Of a stretch of DNA of 38,988 bases, positions 1-7,840 are shown piece after piece. The notes under the pieces are model-generated. The model did not search any database. It had not been told where the DNA came from and saw nothing but the letters and a program-made list of their open reading frames with translations. The position numbers and the translations under genes are program-made. This stretch comes from Candidatus Moraniibacteriota bacterium (GTDB taxonomy: Bacteria; Patescibacteriota; Minisyncoccia; Moranbacterales; GCA-2747515): the NCBI GenBank assembly GCA_018401135.1, contig JAGYLL010000004.1, forward strand, positions 1 to 38,988. Reading direction: 5' to 3'. How positions within the stretch are numbered: position 1 is the first letter of the stretch; every line of letters begins with the position of its first letter.

Positions 1-16
1 TCTAAAGAAAAATGCA

Positions 17-56
17 AATACAAATCCCTCCCCCTCGAAGACTCGGGTACTCCCTT
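17..56 (+). repeat. 40-bp dispersed repeat, copy 1
   Basis: This 40-base stretch is repeated essentially identically at 1780-1819. Here it continues into an uninterrupted palindrome (CTCCCT at 51-56, then AGGGAG at 64-69). The other copy is interrupted at the same point by the IS110 element, so this copy shows what an unoccupied site looks like. Confidence 0.85.
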
Positions 57-243
57 TTCCTCAGGGAGAGAATCCCTCCGTCCTTTCGACCGAAGCACTC
101 TTCTAAGAGTGCGAAGCGGAGAAATCTCTCCGAATTTTCTTCTCCGTCTTTTTGAGGAACGAGTCTGCGACGTGACGAACCTGCTCTGTGGAATCGGACT
201 TTATTCCACAGGGGCAATCCAGGATAAAGAGAAAAAATAAAAA
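57..243. repeat. Non-coding repeat-rich stretch before fic
   Basis: No convincing gene is seen. The part at about 77-135 is an inverted relative of 1647-1694: both contain a GAGATTTCTCC core and a GGTCGAAA-GACGG core in opposite orientation, separated by hairpin-forming sequence (ACTCTTCTAAGAGT at 98-111). This is typical of short dispersed intergenic repeats rather than protein-coding sequence. Confidence 0.5.
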
Positions 244-354
244 ATGTTACATTTATTATGGCTTATAATAGATCATATCTGCAATATTTGCCGTATTTTA
301 TTTGACGGATTGTATCATAAATGTTACATTTAATACATAATAATGTTACATTTA
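244..354 (+). promoter_or_regulatory. Three direct ATGTTACATTTA boxes before fic
   Basis: The 12-mer ATGTTACATTTA occurs exactly at 244-255, 321-332 and 343-354. The last copy abuts the ATG at 356 with one base between, and the second lies 22 bases upstream of it, about two helical turns. No Shine-Dalgarno is present, so the transcript may be leaderless. Repeats overlapping a promoter are what a self-regulating winged-helix protein would bind; this assignment is inference. Confidence 0.6.
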
Positions 355-355
355 T

Positions 356-1420
356 ATGTCTATACACAAAGAAAAACTCTATAAAAGACAAGAAGTGATC
401 CTTTCTTTTGTCGAGGAAAAAGAATCTGTTTCTGTTGCACAAATAGTTGCTTTTCTCGGCGAGAAAGGGGAAAAAGTGACGAGAATGACGGTTTTGCGTG
501 ATTTGGAAAAAATGCTAGAGATGGATTGTATAGAGAGACAGGGGACGGCTGGACGTTCCGTTACGTACCAACTTTCTACAAGGTATCCAATGATAAAAAA
601 AATAGATGAAGAAAAATATTTTTCCTTAGATGTAGATCAGAGGAGCATCAAAGAAAAATTCAATTTTGATATTTTTTCTCAAATGAAAAATATCTATACC
701 GATGAAGAAAAAGATACATTGATCGAGCTCAATGCAATGTACAAAGAAAAAATGAAGCATATTGCACCCGATGCCCTAAATAAAGAAATCGAAAGACTTA
801 CCATTGATTTTAGTTGGAAATCTTCTAAGATCGAGGGAAATACCTATAGTCTTCTTGAGACAGAACAACTGATAAAAAATGAAAAAGAAGCATCAGGACA
901 TACCAGAGAAGAAGCAATTATGATTTTGAATCATAAGAAAGCTCTGGATTATGTCAGAGAGAATAAAGAAAAATTTCAAACCATATCCATTGGACATATA
1001 GAAAATATCCATTCGTTATTGGTAGATGATATGAATATCACCAAAAATATACGAAAAACATTAGTGGGTATAACAGGAACAAAGTATAGACCTTTGGATA
1101 ATGAATTTCAGATTAGAGAGGCTTTAGAGCAAACGTGTAAAGTGGTAAATGAAATTGAAAATGTTTTCGAAAAAGCGGTTGTTTTGATGTTGCTTATTGC
1201 TTATATTCAACCTTTTGTCGATGGCAATAAACGCACAAGCCGACTCTCGGGCAATGCTATTTTGCAATCTTTTGATGTGTGTCCTCTCTCGTATCGTAGT
1301 ATGGATGAAGGAGAATACAAAAAAGCAACATTGCTTTTCTATGAACAAAATAATATAACTTCTTTCAAAGAGCTATTTCTCAAACAGTTTGCGTTTGCAG
1401 TAGAAAATTATTTTGGATAA
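356..1420 (+). CDS. Winged-helix / Fic domain protein with altered Fic motif
   Basis: 354 residues. Residues about 5-75 form a winged-helix DNA-binding domain. The middle contains the Fic inhibitory motif S156-SKI-E160-G161, matching (S/T)xxxE(G/N). The Fic core motif, normally HPFx(D/E)GNGRxxR, reads QPFVDGNKRTSR from residue 285. The general-base histidine is therefore glutamine, and the second Gly is Lys as in Doc-like NKRT motifs. Fic proteins usually transfer AMP or another NMP to hydroxyl side chains. With the His replaced, this one may be inactive as a transferase and act mainly as a DNA-binding regulator (inference). The three 12-bp boxes directly upstream suggest autoregulation. No partner antitoxin or toxin gene is beside it. 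Start chosen at the ATG just after the last box. Confidence 0.85.
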   Translation: MSIHKEKLYKRQEVILSFVEEKESVSVAQIVAFLGEKGEKVTRMTVLRDLEKMLEMDCIERQGTAGRSVTYQLSTRYPMIKKIDEEKYFSLDVDQRSIKEKFNFDIFSQMKNIYTDEEKDTLIELNAMYKEKMKHIAPDALNKEIERLTIDFSWKSSKIEGNTYSLLETEQLIKNEKEASGHTREEAIMILNHKKALDYVRENKEKFQTISIGHIENIHSLLVDDMNITKNIRKTLVGITGTKYRPLDNEFQIREALEQTCKVVNEIENVFEKAVVLMLLIAYIQPFVDGNKRTSRLSGNAILQSFDVCPLSYRSMDEGEYKKATLLFYEQNNITSFKELFLKQFAFAVENYFG

Positions 1421-1779
1421 TTTCCCCTGTCCCGTTGCGGTAATCTCCTCCGAATTCTTCCCCCTGAGAAAAAGGGGGATTGAGGGGGATTTTCTTGTAT
1501 TTTTCCCCACGAAGGTGGGGAACCAGTTCGGATCTTTCTCTCTGGACCCCCACCTACGTGGGGGAGAAATTCCCTTCTCTTTCTTTATGACCCCTTTTTT
1601 CTTTCCCCGCGTAGGCGGGGAACCACTCCGAACCCATACACAAAAGAGAGATTTCTCCACTCGTTCGCTACGCTCACTCGGTCGAAAAGACGGAAAGAAA
1701 AATGCAAAGAAAATACTGGACCCCTGCCTACGCAGGGGAAAGAAAGCTATTTCACTCATAGAAAAAAAGAAAAGAAAAG
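1421..1779. repeat. REP-like palindrome island
   Basis: Non-coding. It holds at least four GC-rich palindromes: CCCCAC-GAAG-GTGGGG at 1505-1520 followed by AACCAGT; CCCCCAC-CTAC-GTGGGGG at 1547-1564 preceded by TGGA; CCCCGC-GTAG-GCGGGG at 1605-1620 followed by AACCAC; and CCCCTGC-CTAC-GCAGGGG at 1721-1738 preceded by CTGGA. They alternate in orientation (palindrome-AACCAGT, then its inverse), giving paired units like bacterial BIMEs. Similar units lie at 3025-3110 and 38899-38988. A degenerate inverted repeat of the window start lies at about 1647-1694. An ORF across the region is repeat-derived and not considered coding. Confidence 0.75.
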
Positions 1780-1819
1780 AAATACAAATCCCTCCCCCTC
1801 GAAGACTCGGGTACTCCCT
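1780..1819 (+). repeat. 40-bp dispersed repeat, copy 2, interrupted by the IS
   Basis: Same 40 bases as 17-56, ending CTCCCT. The right half of the palindrome (TTTGGCAAAGGGAG) resumes at 2979 after the IS110 element. Removing the element restores CTCCCTTT-TGGC-AAAGGGAG, a perfect hairpin with 8-bp arms. Confidence 0.85.
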
Positions 1820-1836
1820 GCTATAAGAAACTCTTG

Positions 1837-1842
1837 TATAAT
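1837..1842 (+). promoter_or_regulatory. -10 box for the bridge RNA
   Basis: Perfect TATAAT. In the integrated form no good -35 lies upstream (the flank reads CTCCCT). If the element circularises, the right end plus core gives TTGTCT, placed exactly 17 bases (1820-1836) before this TATAAT. The promoter would then be complete only in the circle, as described for other IS110 elements. Confidence 0.75.
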
Positions 1843-1848
1843 GATCTT

Positions 1849-2030
1849 GAAAGCTTGCGAGCGATGATGAACAACTTCTCCCTTCTACATTCTAAATGTA
1901 TCAGCAAAGAATATCATCATCGCTATCGGGCATACACAAACGGCTCAATAAACTTGTTTCCCTTTTTTGGGACGATAACCAAGCAGGCTAGCCATAAGTG
2001 TATGATAGCAAGGAATTCATTAATTCGTAA
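1849..2030 (+). ncRNA. IS110 bridge RNA (seekRNA) candidate
   Basis: Two large stem-loops fill the non-coding end. Loop 1 is closed by an 11-bp perfect stem (1860-1870 with 1914-1924) and has an inner hairpin (1886-1891 with 1895-1900). It contains CTCCCT (1878-1883), identical to the left target plus core (1814-1819), and AAAG (1906-1909), complementary to core plus right target CTTT (2977-2980). Loop 2 is closed by CATACAC (1931-1937) with GTGTATG (1998-2004), plus GGCT/AGCC and a CCC-T6-GGG hairpin. It contains AACTTGT (1951-1957), identical to the right end before the core (2970-2976), and AGCAG (1982-1986), complementary to CTGCT (1818-1822). This is the target-loop/donor-loop layout known for IS110 bridge RNAs. 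Ends of the RNA are estimated. Confidence 0.82.
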
Positions 2031-2041
2031 AAAAATACTAT

Positions 2042-2971
2042 ATGAAAACCTATACAGGCATAGATGTATCTAAAGCGAAATTGGATATATGCGTAAAAGA
2101 CATAGAAGGAAATGTTATACATTCTCAAACATTTCCTAATACAGATAAAGGAGTAGCGATGCTACAAAAAAGTATTCCCAAAGAAAGTAAAATAGTCATA
2201 GAGTCTACGTCTCACTATCATTGGCTTGTTTGTTTAAAACTTTCCGAACTTTTCTTTGAAGTGTCTGTTATTAACCCTCTTCTTACTAAGAAATATGAGA
2301 GGTCTTCTATACGAGGAGCTAAGACTGACACTATTGATGCACGACGATTAGCAGATATCGCTCGAATAGAGACTGATCTCCCTCCTTTTTTTGATAGTAA
2401 AGAAGTACTCACTAAGAAAAAATACAAGAGTCTTTTAGCTAAACTTTCTCAAGTGAGACAAGAACTCAAACGATCCCATAAAAGCGCACTAGAGGCATTA
2501 GAAACTGTAGGTGTTTCTATTGACTTTACTATGATAGAAAAAGCTATCCATGCCATTGAGAGTGCTATTGATTCTTTAAAAAAGATACTAGAAAAAAATG
2601 CTGATGCACTTGCAAAGAAAACAGCAGAAGTTCCAGGCGTGTCTTTGTTTCAAGCTACAGTTCTTTCTACTGCCATATCAGGAAGAACATTTCAAACAAG
2701 AGAAGAACTTGTTGCTTTCTTTGGTCTTGATGTAAGAAAAAGAGAATCTGGTGTTTGGAGAGGAAAAGAATGTATTTCTAAAAGAGGAAATCCTTTTTAT
2801 CGAAAGATTCTTTTTCAGCTTGGATGGAGCTTAAAGACTCATAATGAAAAATATCGAACCTATTATGAAAATATGATGAATCGAGGAAAGCATTATTTCA
2901 CATGTATTCTAGCTACAGCTCGGAAGTTTTTAAGAGAGTTCTTTCGATTTTATAAAGAGGTTTCCTTATAA
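2042..2971 (+). CDS. IS110-family transposase (DEDD recombinase)
   Basis: 309 residues, close to the usual 300-400 of the family. The N-terminal RuvC-like DEDD domain shows D8 (TGIDVSKAKLD), E54 (KIVIESTSHYHW), D96 and D99 (KTDTIDARRLA). A coiled-coil linker follows at about residues 130-200. The C-terminal Tnp domain has the VPGVSLFQATVLS, ESGVWRG and ISKRGNPFYRK segments expected of the Tnp_20 region, which supplies the catalytic serine. With the bridge RNA encoded just upstream it would recombine donor and target DNA at CT cores. The gene is intact. The stop at 2969-2971 overlaps the donor-guide match at the right end, so coding sequence runs almost to the end of the element. Confidence 0.95.
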   Translation: MKTYTGIDVSKAKLDICVKDIEGNVIHSQTFPNTDKGVAMLQKSIPKESKIVIESTSHYHWLVCLKLSELFFEVSVINPLLTKKYERSSIRGAKTDTIDARRLADIARIETDLPPFFDSKEVLTKKKYKSLLAKLSQVRQELKRSHKSALEALETVGVSIDFTMIEKAIHAIESAIDSLKKILEKNADALAKKTAEVPGVSLFQATVLSTAISGRTFQTREELVAFFGLDVRKRESGVWRGKECISKRGNPFYRKILFQLGWSLKTHNEKYRTYYENMMNRGKHYFTCILATARKFLREFFRFYKEVSL

Positions 2972-2978
2972 CTTGTCT

Positions 2979-3245
2979 TTTGGCAAAGGGAGAGTGGAAA
3001 GAGGTTTTCCTTCTTATTCCCCGTCCCGCCAAGGCGGGAGGGAACCAGTGTTGGCATTATGAAAGAAAAATGCAAAGAAAATGCTGGACCCTTCCTGCTG
3101 TGGCGGGGGAAAGAGGAGTGCGGAGGAGGGAAAGAGAAAAGATGAAACAAAGGAAAAGAGAGAAGAAGAAAAAAAGAAAATATTGGCGTGCGAGTCATTT
3201 TTTTAACAAAGAAACAAGAGGAGAATTTTTGAAGATAAACATTTA
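2979..3245. repeat. REP-like repeats right of the IS
   Basis: Resumes the palindrome broken by the IS. A CCCGCC/GGCGGG palindrome at 3025-3038 is followed by AACCAGT, and a degenerate inverted partner lies at about 3088-3110 preceded by GCTGGACCC. The run just before the partner (about 3060-3090) nearly repeats 1695-1723. The rest is purine-rich low-complexity sequence. No gene is supported. Confidence 0.6.
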
Positions 3246-3308
3246 AAAATATTTACAAAAAGCTTTTTCTTTATACTGTATTTTCATATAAAACTATTTT
3301 TACGAGAC

Positions 3309-6122
3309 ATGAAAAAAGAAGTAATTAGAATAGGGAGCTCAAAGAAAAATATTCTCCACATTGTTAGGTGCAAGGAAGATAATCTCAAAAATATAACAGT
3401 ATAAGTATTCCGAAATCAACAGTGGCGGTTATTACGGGTCCTTCTGGATCAGGGAAATCTTCTTTGGCTTTTGACGTCATACATGGCAGAGGGCAGAAGA
3501 TTTTTGGTGCGCATTTCTGCTTTTTGCACAGAAGTATTTTGGATATAGGATCAAACCCAATGTTGATCGTATGAGGGAATTTCTCAACTATTGCTATCGA
3601 TCAAAAAAGCGTTATGGGAAACCCACGATCAACAATTAAGGAACGCTTTCAGAAATGTATGATTATCTCGAGCTGTCTTTGTGGCAGGAGGAAGCGTACA
3701 TTGTTCACAATTCGTGCAAAAAAGAATTACCCAGAAGAAATCTGTTCATGAGATGACAAAAGAAATAAGCACAGAATGTTTGGACCAAGAAATATGCATA
3801 AGTGCTTTGTGAAGAAAAATGAAAGAAGCGCATACGTTTCAAAATAGAACGATGAAACAGTTAGGAATAAAAAGTTTTTATAAAAAATAAAGAAATTTCT
3901 CTTACGGAATATCTCTTTCTGATTGGAGGGCTTTGGAGAGTTTAGAATTTTTTCTTGATCAATTTTTTCTAAAAAAAGGAGCTGTTGACAATGAACGACT
4001 TGCACAATCTTTGGAAAAAGCATTTCTTGAGGGTGATGGTTTAGCTATAGTAAGATGTGGTAAAAAAATATTTCATTTTCGAAGACAATGGTATTGTGAT
4101 ACGTGTTGTATTCGTATTCCTGATTTTACGGCAGGGCATTTTTCTTTCAATCATCCCGAAGGAGCGTGTCGAGAATGTAGCGGTCTCGGAGAGCGTCTTG
4201 TTTTAGATCCCGATCTTGCAATCACAAGTAATCGACTAACACTCGAAGAAGGTGCTCTTGGACACCTTACTCGATTTTTGGGTAAACGATCTGCTCCACA
4301 TTCTTTTTTTCATTCTTTGGAAAAGTTTGCTTTACAGCATTCTATTGATATAACTATTCCATTAGGAATGTTGAAGGTTACTCAAAAGAAAAAACTTTTT
4401 TATTCTATAAAAGAAGAAAAGTCTTCTTATGAAGGAATAGTTTCTTTCTTGGGACGGAAGCACAAAGAATCTACTTCTGAATCTATGCGTTTAGAATTAG
4501 AAAAATGTATGCAATGTAAAGTATGTGATGTTTGCGAAGGGAAACGACTTCGAAAAGAAAGTTTAGCTGTTACGTACGAAGGAAAAAATATAGCTGAGTG
4601 GTCAGAAATGTCTTTGGAAGATTTTTATCAGAAATGTTTGGAGGTTGTAAGAAATAACAAGCATAGAAAAGAATTTTTTTATCTTGGATTACACACTCTT
4701 TTTAAAGAACTTATCGTTCGAGCTCGAACGCTTTGTGAAATCGGCTTGGGATACCTTTCTCTTCATCGAACAACACTCACGCTTTCTGGGGGGGAATCTC
4801 AAAGAATACGCTTGGCAGTTCAACTTATTTCTGAATTATCTGGAGTATTATATGTTTTAGACGAGCCTTCAAGGGGCTTACATCCTCGAGATACAAAGCG
4901 ACTTATCCAAACGTTTGTCTCTTTGCGTGATAGGGGAAATATGGTTTTGGTTGTAGAACATGATAGAGATATTATTACGCATGCAGATTGGTTAGTGGAT
5001 ATGGGTCCTGGTGCAGGAAAAGAGGGTGGCGAGATTTTATTTTCAGGAAATCTCAAACAAGCTTCTCATGTAAAAACACTCACAACAGAATATCTTTTTG
5101 GAAAAAAGAAAATTTCTTCTGGAAAACATCGATCGGGAGAAGGAAAATGGATTGTGGTAAAAGGAGCAAGACAGCATAATCTCAAAAATATTACCGTAAG
5201 AATTCCCCTTGGACGGATGACGGTGATAGCAGGAGTTTCTGGATCGGGTAAATCTACATTCGTACATTCTATTTTATCTCGCGCACTCAAACAACATTTT
5301 TTTAGGTCCAAAAAGAAGCCTGGAAAATATACATCTTTATCTGGCGTACAGCATCTGGATAAAGTAATTACTATAACACAAGCACCTATAGGAAAATCTT
5401 CACGATCTAATGTCGCTACGTATTCAGGGATGTTTTCTTCTATACGAACTCTTTTTTCTCAAACAAAACAAGCAAAAGATCGTTTATACGATGCAGGAAG
5501 ATTTAGTTTTAATCTTAAAGGAGGTCGTTGTGAATTTTGCCAAGGAGAAGGAATGAAAAAAATAGAAATGTATCTTCTCCCTGATCAATACATACAATGC
5601 GAGGTGTGTCAGGGAGATCGTTATAGTAAAGAAACATTAGAAATTCGTTATAAAGGTATGAATATAGCAGATGTTTTGAATATGAGTGTAGAATATGCAA
5701 GGGTGTTTTTTGCTGATCAATCTCTTATAGCAGAAAAACTTTCTGTTTTGGAACGTGTGGGACTTGGGTATCTTCGATTGGGACAAGGAGCGCCTGATTT
5801 ATCTGGGGGGGAGGCACAGAGAATTAAACTTGCTACAGAGCTTTCTCGGAAATCAACAGGAAAAACACTGTATATTCTTGATGAGCCTACGGTAGGTTTG
5901 CATTTCGAAGACATACGGAAACTCTTAGAGATTCTTGATGATCTTATCGAACGAGGAAATAGTGTTCTTATGGTAGAGCATAATACAGATGTTATACGAT
6001 ATGCTGATTATATTATCGATTTTGGTCCAGAGGGGGGAGAAAAAGGAGGAAATATTATTTTTGAAGGCACTCCTCGTGAGCTGAAAAAATATTCCAAAAG
6101 TATAACGGGTAAATTTTTATAA
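3309..6122 (+). pseudogene. uvrA: uvrA-like excinuclease ATPase, 5' part degenerate
   Basis: From the ATG at 3309 the reading gives a UvrA N-terminus (VRCKEDNLKNITV), then a stop. A shifted frame gives VITGPSGSGKSSLAFD (first Walker A, nt 3437-3460). Further UvrA-like pieces (a SIDQKS-like segment, MYDYLEL) follow in different frames with stops up to about 3890. From 3933 a single frame of 729 codons stays open. It has a zinc-finger segment (GACRECSGLG), first ABC signature LSGGESQR (residue 284 of this frame), LDEPSRGLHP, second Walker A GVSGSGKST (434), the third zinc module (CEFCQGEG, CEVCQGD), second signature LSGGEAQR (623) and LDEPTVGLH. The damage removes the first Walker A and the UvrB-binding region. 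A functional short product from the TTG at 3933 cannot be excluded but would lack half of the first ATP site. Confidence 0.85.
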
Positions 6123-6144
6123 AAAAATAAAAAAGGGTATATGT

Positions 6145-6197
6145 ATACAATAAACATTATTATCGAATTTTCCCTTTATTGTATTGTGTGGTAAAAT
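6145..6197 (+). promoter_or_regulatory. Inverted repeat plus extended -10 promoter
   Basis: Arms ATACAATAAA (6145-6154) and TTTATTGTAT (6175-6184) are perfect 10-base inverted repeats. They could be an operator or the end hairpin of the upstream gene. Immediately after is TGTGGTAAAAT, an extended -10 (TG at 6189-6190, TAAAAT at 6192-6197). No -35 is evident. Confidence 0.55.
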
Positions 6198-6224
6198 TAA
6201 AATTCAATTATTAATAAAATATAT

Positions 6225-6629
6225 ATGGAAACATGGCAAAAAATAGTTCTCGGAATAGGAGTAGTTCTTATTGTAGGTTTTCTGGTATGGGGAATATTCT
6301 TTCCTGAGAGGGGAAGTGAAAAAGTTCAAGGGGATGGTGATGAAGGAAATCCCAATGCTTCTGTCGTATATTACTATGGTGACGGATGCCCTCATTGTGA
6401 AACGGTGCAGAATTTTTTACAAGAAAACGCTATTACTTTTGGAGAAGATCTAGCAAAAAAAGAAGTGTGGAAAAATACAACGAATCAAAAAGAAATGCTT
6501 GATCGAGCACGTGTGTGTGGTTTGGATGAAAAATCTGTTGGCGTTCCATTTCTTTTTGCTGATGAAAAATGTTTTATAGGAGAGCCTGATGTAAGAGGAT
6601 ATTTTGAAGAAAAAATGTCTATAAAATAA
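6225..6629 (+). CDS. Membrane-anchored thioredoxin-fold protein (CPHC)
   Basis: 134 residues. One transmembrane segment at about residues 7-27 is followed by an acidic linker, then a thioredoxin/glutaredoxin-like fold beginning VVYYYGDGCPHC with the redox pair C-P-H-C, the DsbA-type active site. VGVPFLF carries the cis-proline expected opposite the active site. Two further cysteines (in ARVCGL and EKCFIG) could form a structural disulfide. It probably faces the outside of the membrane and acts in disulfide exchange or as a reductant; partner unknown. It has its own promoter with an extended -10 at 6189-6197, about 28 bases before the ATG. Confidence 0.75.
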   Translation: METWQKIVLGIGVVLIVGFLVWGIFFPERGSEKVQGDGDEGNPNASVVYYYGDGCPHCETVQNFLQENAITFGEDLAKKEVWKNTTNQKEMLDRARVCGLDEKSVGVPFLFADEKCFIGEPDVRGYFEEKMSIK

Positions 6630-6690
6630 TTGTATCTTATAGGCTATATCTAGATAGAAAAAATGTAAAATATATCTTTCTAGAAAAGTG

Positions 6691-6699
6691 TGGTATACT
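6691..6699 (+). promoter_or_regulatory. Extended -10 promoter (TGTGGTATACT class)
   Basis: TG at 6691-6692, one base, then TATACT at 6694-6699. It overlaps the upstream GTG that would extend the next reading frame, which argues for the ATG at 6736 as the true start. Confidence 0.65.
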
Positions 6700-6735
6700 T
6701 GTGAAGTAATAAAAATTCAATTTCCATTTCAGCCT

Positions 6736-7800
6736 ATGTTGGCATCTTTGGATATCATTTACAAAAAGAAAAAGAAAAAAATTTTTCGAGAAGAGGTATA
6801 TCTTCTTTCGCGAGGAGTTCGATCACATCGTTTTTTTACGGAAGACTCTCAACGATATATAACACAGAAAGAATTGCAAAAAATGCAATCGGCATATCGG
6901 CTAATACGGCACGGTCAATATTTTGATGGAGCTTCGCAAAGATTTTCTTCTCAGAAAAAGAGTAGAAGAGTCCCTTCTTTTTCTCAGGTAAGATTTCAGA
7001 GATCTTTTTTTGGTCTGAAGCATTCTTTGGCAGATGTGTATGGAAATTTTTCTTTCCCTATTTCTCCTTTGCGCGCTTGGAATTTTTCTCTTGTAGGGGC
7101 TATTCTTTTTGGTATGGTTTCTATGAGTATGATATACAAATCCTTTGGTCAAAATGCATCTGCTCAAAAAGAAGTTTTGAGTAATCAAGAAGATGCCTAT
7201 GTCGAAATGATATCAGAAAGTGAAGGACAGGTTTTGGGAGAAGCTATGGAATTTATTCAAAAAGAAGAGGTTGAATATCTCGCTTTCCAAAAAGAAGAAG
7301 CAGAAAAAATACAACGAGATCAGGAAGAAAAGGAAAAGAAAGAATTAGAACAAAAACAAGAATTTAGAGGAACGATTGAAAATATGGTAAAAGGCTACCC
7401 TATAGAAAAAATGTTACCTGCTATTTTTAAGCAAGATGATATTATAGCAGCTTATCTTATCGCGATTGCCAAAAAAGAGAGTAACTGGGGGAAAAGAGTC
7501 CCTGTTCTTGAAGGAAAAGATTGTTATAATTATTGGGGATATCGAGCGATAAGAGAGAGAATGGGAACGGGGGGTCATACATGCTTTAATGATGTAGAAG
7601 ATGCTGTGGAAACGGTGGGCGCTCGAATAGCATGGTTTGTCTATCAAAAAAAACTTGAAACGCCAGAAAAACTTATTGTGTGGAAATGTGGATTTTCTTG
7701 TGCGGGACATGATGATTATGGAGTTGAAAAATGGATTCGGGACGTAGATTTGTATTTTTCAAAAATTTATAAAGAAGGAGAAAAAGAGAAAAAAGAATAG
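6736..7800 (+). CDS. Membrane-anchored peptidoglycan-hydrolase-like protein
   Basis: 354 residues from the ATG at 6736; a GTG at 6688 would put the promoter inside the gene. It has a basic cytoplasmic region of about 110 residues, one transmembrane segment (NFSLVGAILFGMVSMSMIY, about residues 115-135), and a Glu/Lys-rich coiled coil (about 165-220). The C-terminal lysozyme-like domain has AIAKKESNWGKRVP, where the E is the likely catalytic acid, and YNYWGYRA, as in glucosaminidase/transglycosylase-type folds. Its cysteines (KDCYN, HTCFND, KCGFSCAG) suggest disulfides outside the cell, consistent with the CPHC protein just upstream. Exact substrate bond not determinable from sequence. Confidence 0.65.
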   Translation: MLASLDIIYKKKKKKIFREEVYLLSRGVRSHRFFTEDSQRYITQKELQKMQSAYRLIRHGQYFDGASQRFSSQKKSRRVPSFSQVRFQRSFFGLKHSLADVYGNFSFPISPLRAWNFSLVGAILFGMVSMSMIYKSFGQNASAQKEVLSNQEDAYVEMISESEGQVLGEAMEFIQKEEVEYLAFQKEEAEKIQRDQEEKEKKELEQKQEFRGTIENMVKGYPIEKMLPAIFKQDDIIAAYLIAIAKKESNWGKRVPVLEGKDCYNYWGYRAIRERMGTGGHTCFNDVEDAVETVGARIAWFVYQKKLETPEKLIVWKCGFSCAGHDDYGVEKWIRDVDLYFSKIYKEGEKEKKE

Positions 7801-7804
7801 ACTC

Positions 7805-7832
7805 TTGACAACTCCTTGTGAAGTGATACAAT
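7805..7832 (+). promoter_or_regulatory. rRNA promoter
   Basis: TTGACA at 7805-7810, a 16-base spacer, and TACAAT at 7827-7832, preceded by TG one base earlier (extended -10). It is the only strong promoter before the 23S gene and starts right after the upstream stop codon. This supports transcription of 23S-5S separately from 16S. Confidence 0.8.
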
Positions 7833-7840
7833 CCCCTTTG

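Larger units (their letters stand above)
1818..2976 (+). mobile_element. Complete IS110-family insertion sequence
   Basis: The left boundary is fixed by loss of identity with the 40-bp repeat after CT (1818-1819). The right boundary is fixed where the palindrome resumes after CT (2977-2978). So a CT dinucleotide occurs at both junctions, as expected for the core of IS110 elements, and no terminal inverted repeats are visible. The element has a long non-coding left end with a structured RNA (about 1849-2030) and one transposase gene. Length is about 1.16 kb including one core. Ends, RNA and transposase all look intact, so the element may still be active (inference). Confidence 0.88.

Noticed and set aside
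356-1420. Toxin-antitoxin pair with the Fic protein
   Set aside because: No small companion gene lies beside it; only repeats and the IS follow.
1413-1826. 137-codon open frame across the REP island
   Set aside because: It is made of palindromic repeats translated through, has no homologue-like domain, and overlaps the interrupted repeat.
1834-2073. 79-codon frame upstream of the transposase
   Set aside because: It coincides with the bridge RNA region; the stem and guide matches explain the sequence better than coding does.
6688-6735. Upstream GTG start for the peptidoglycan-hydrolase-like gene
   Set aside because: It lies on the extended -10 promoter itself; the ATG at 6736 is a better start.
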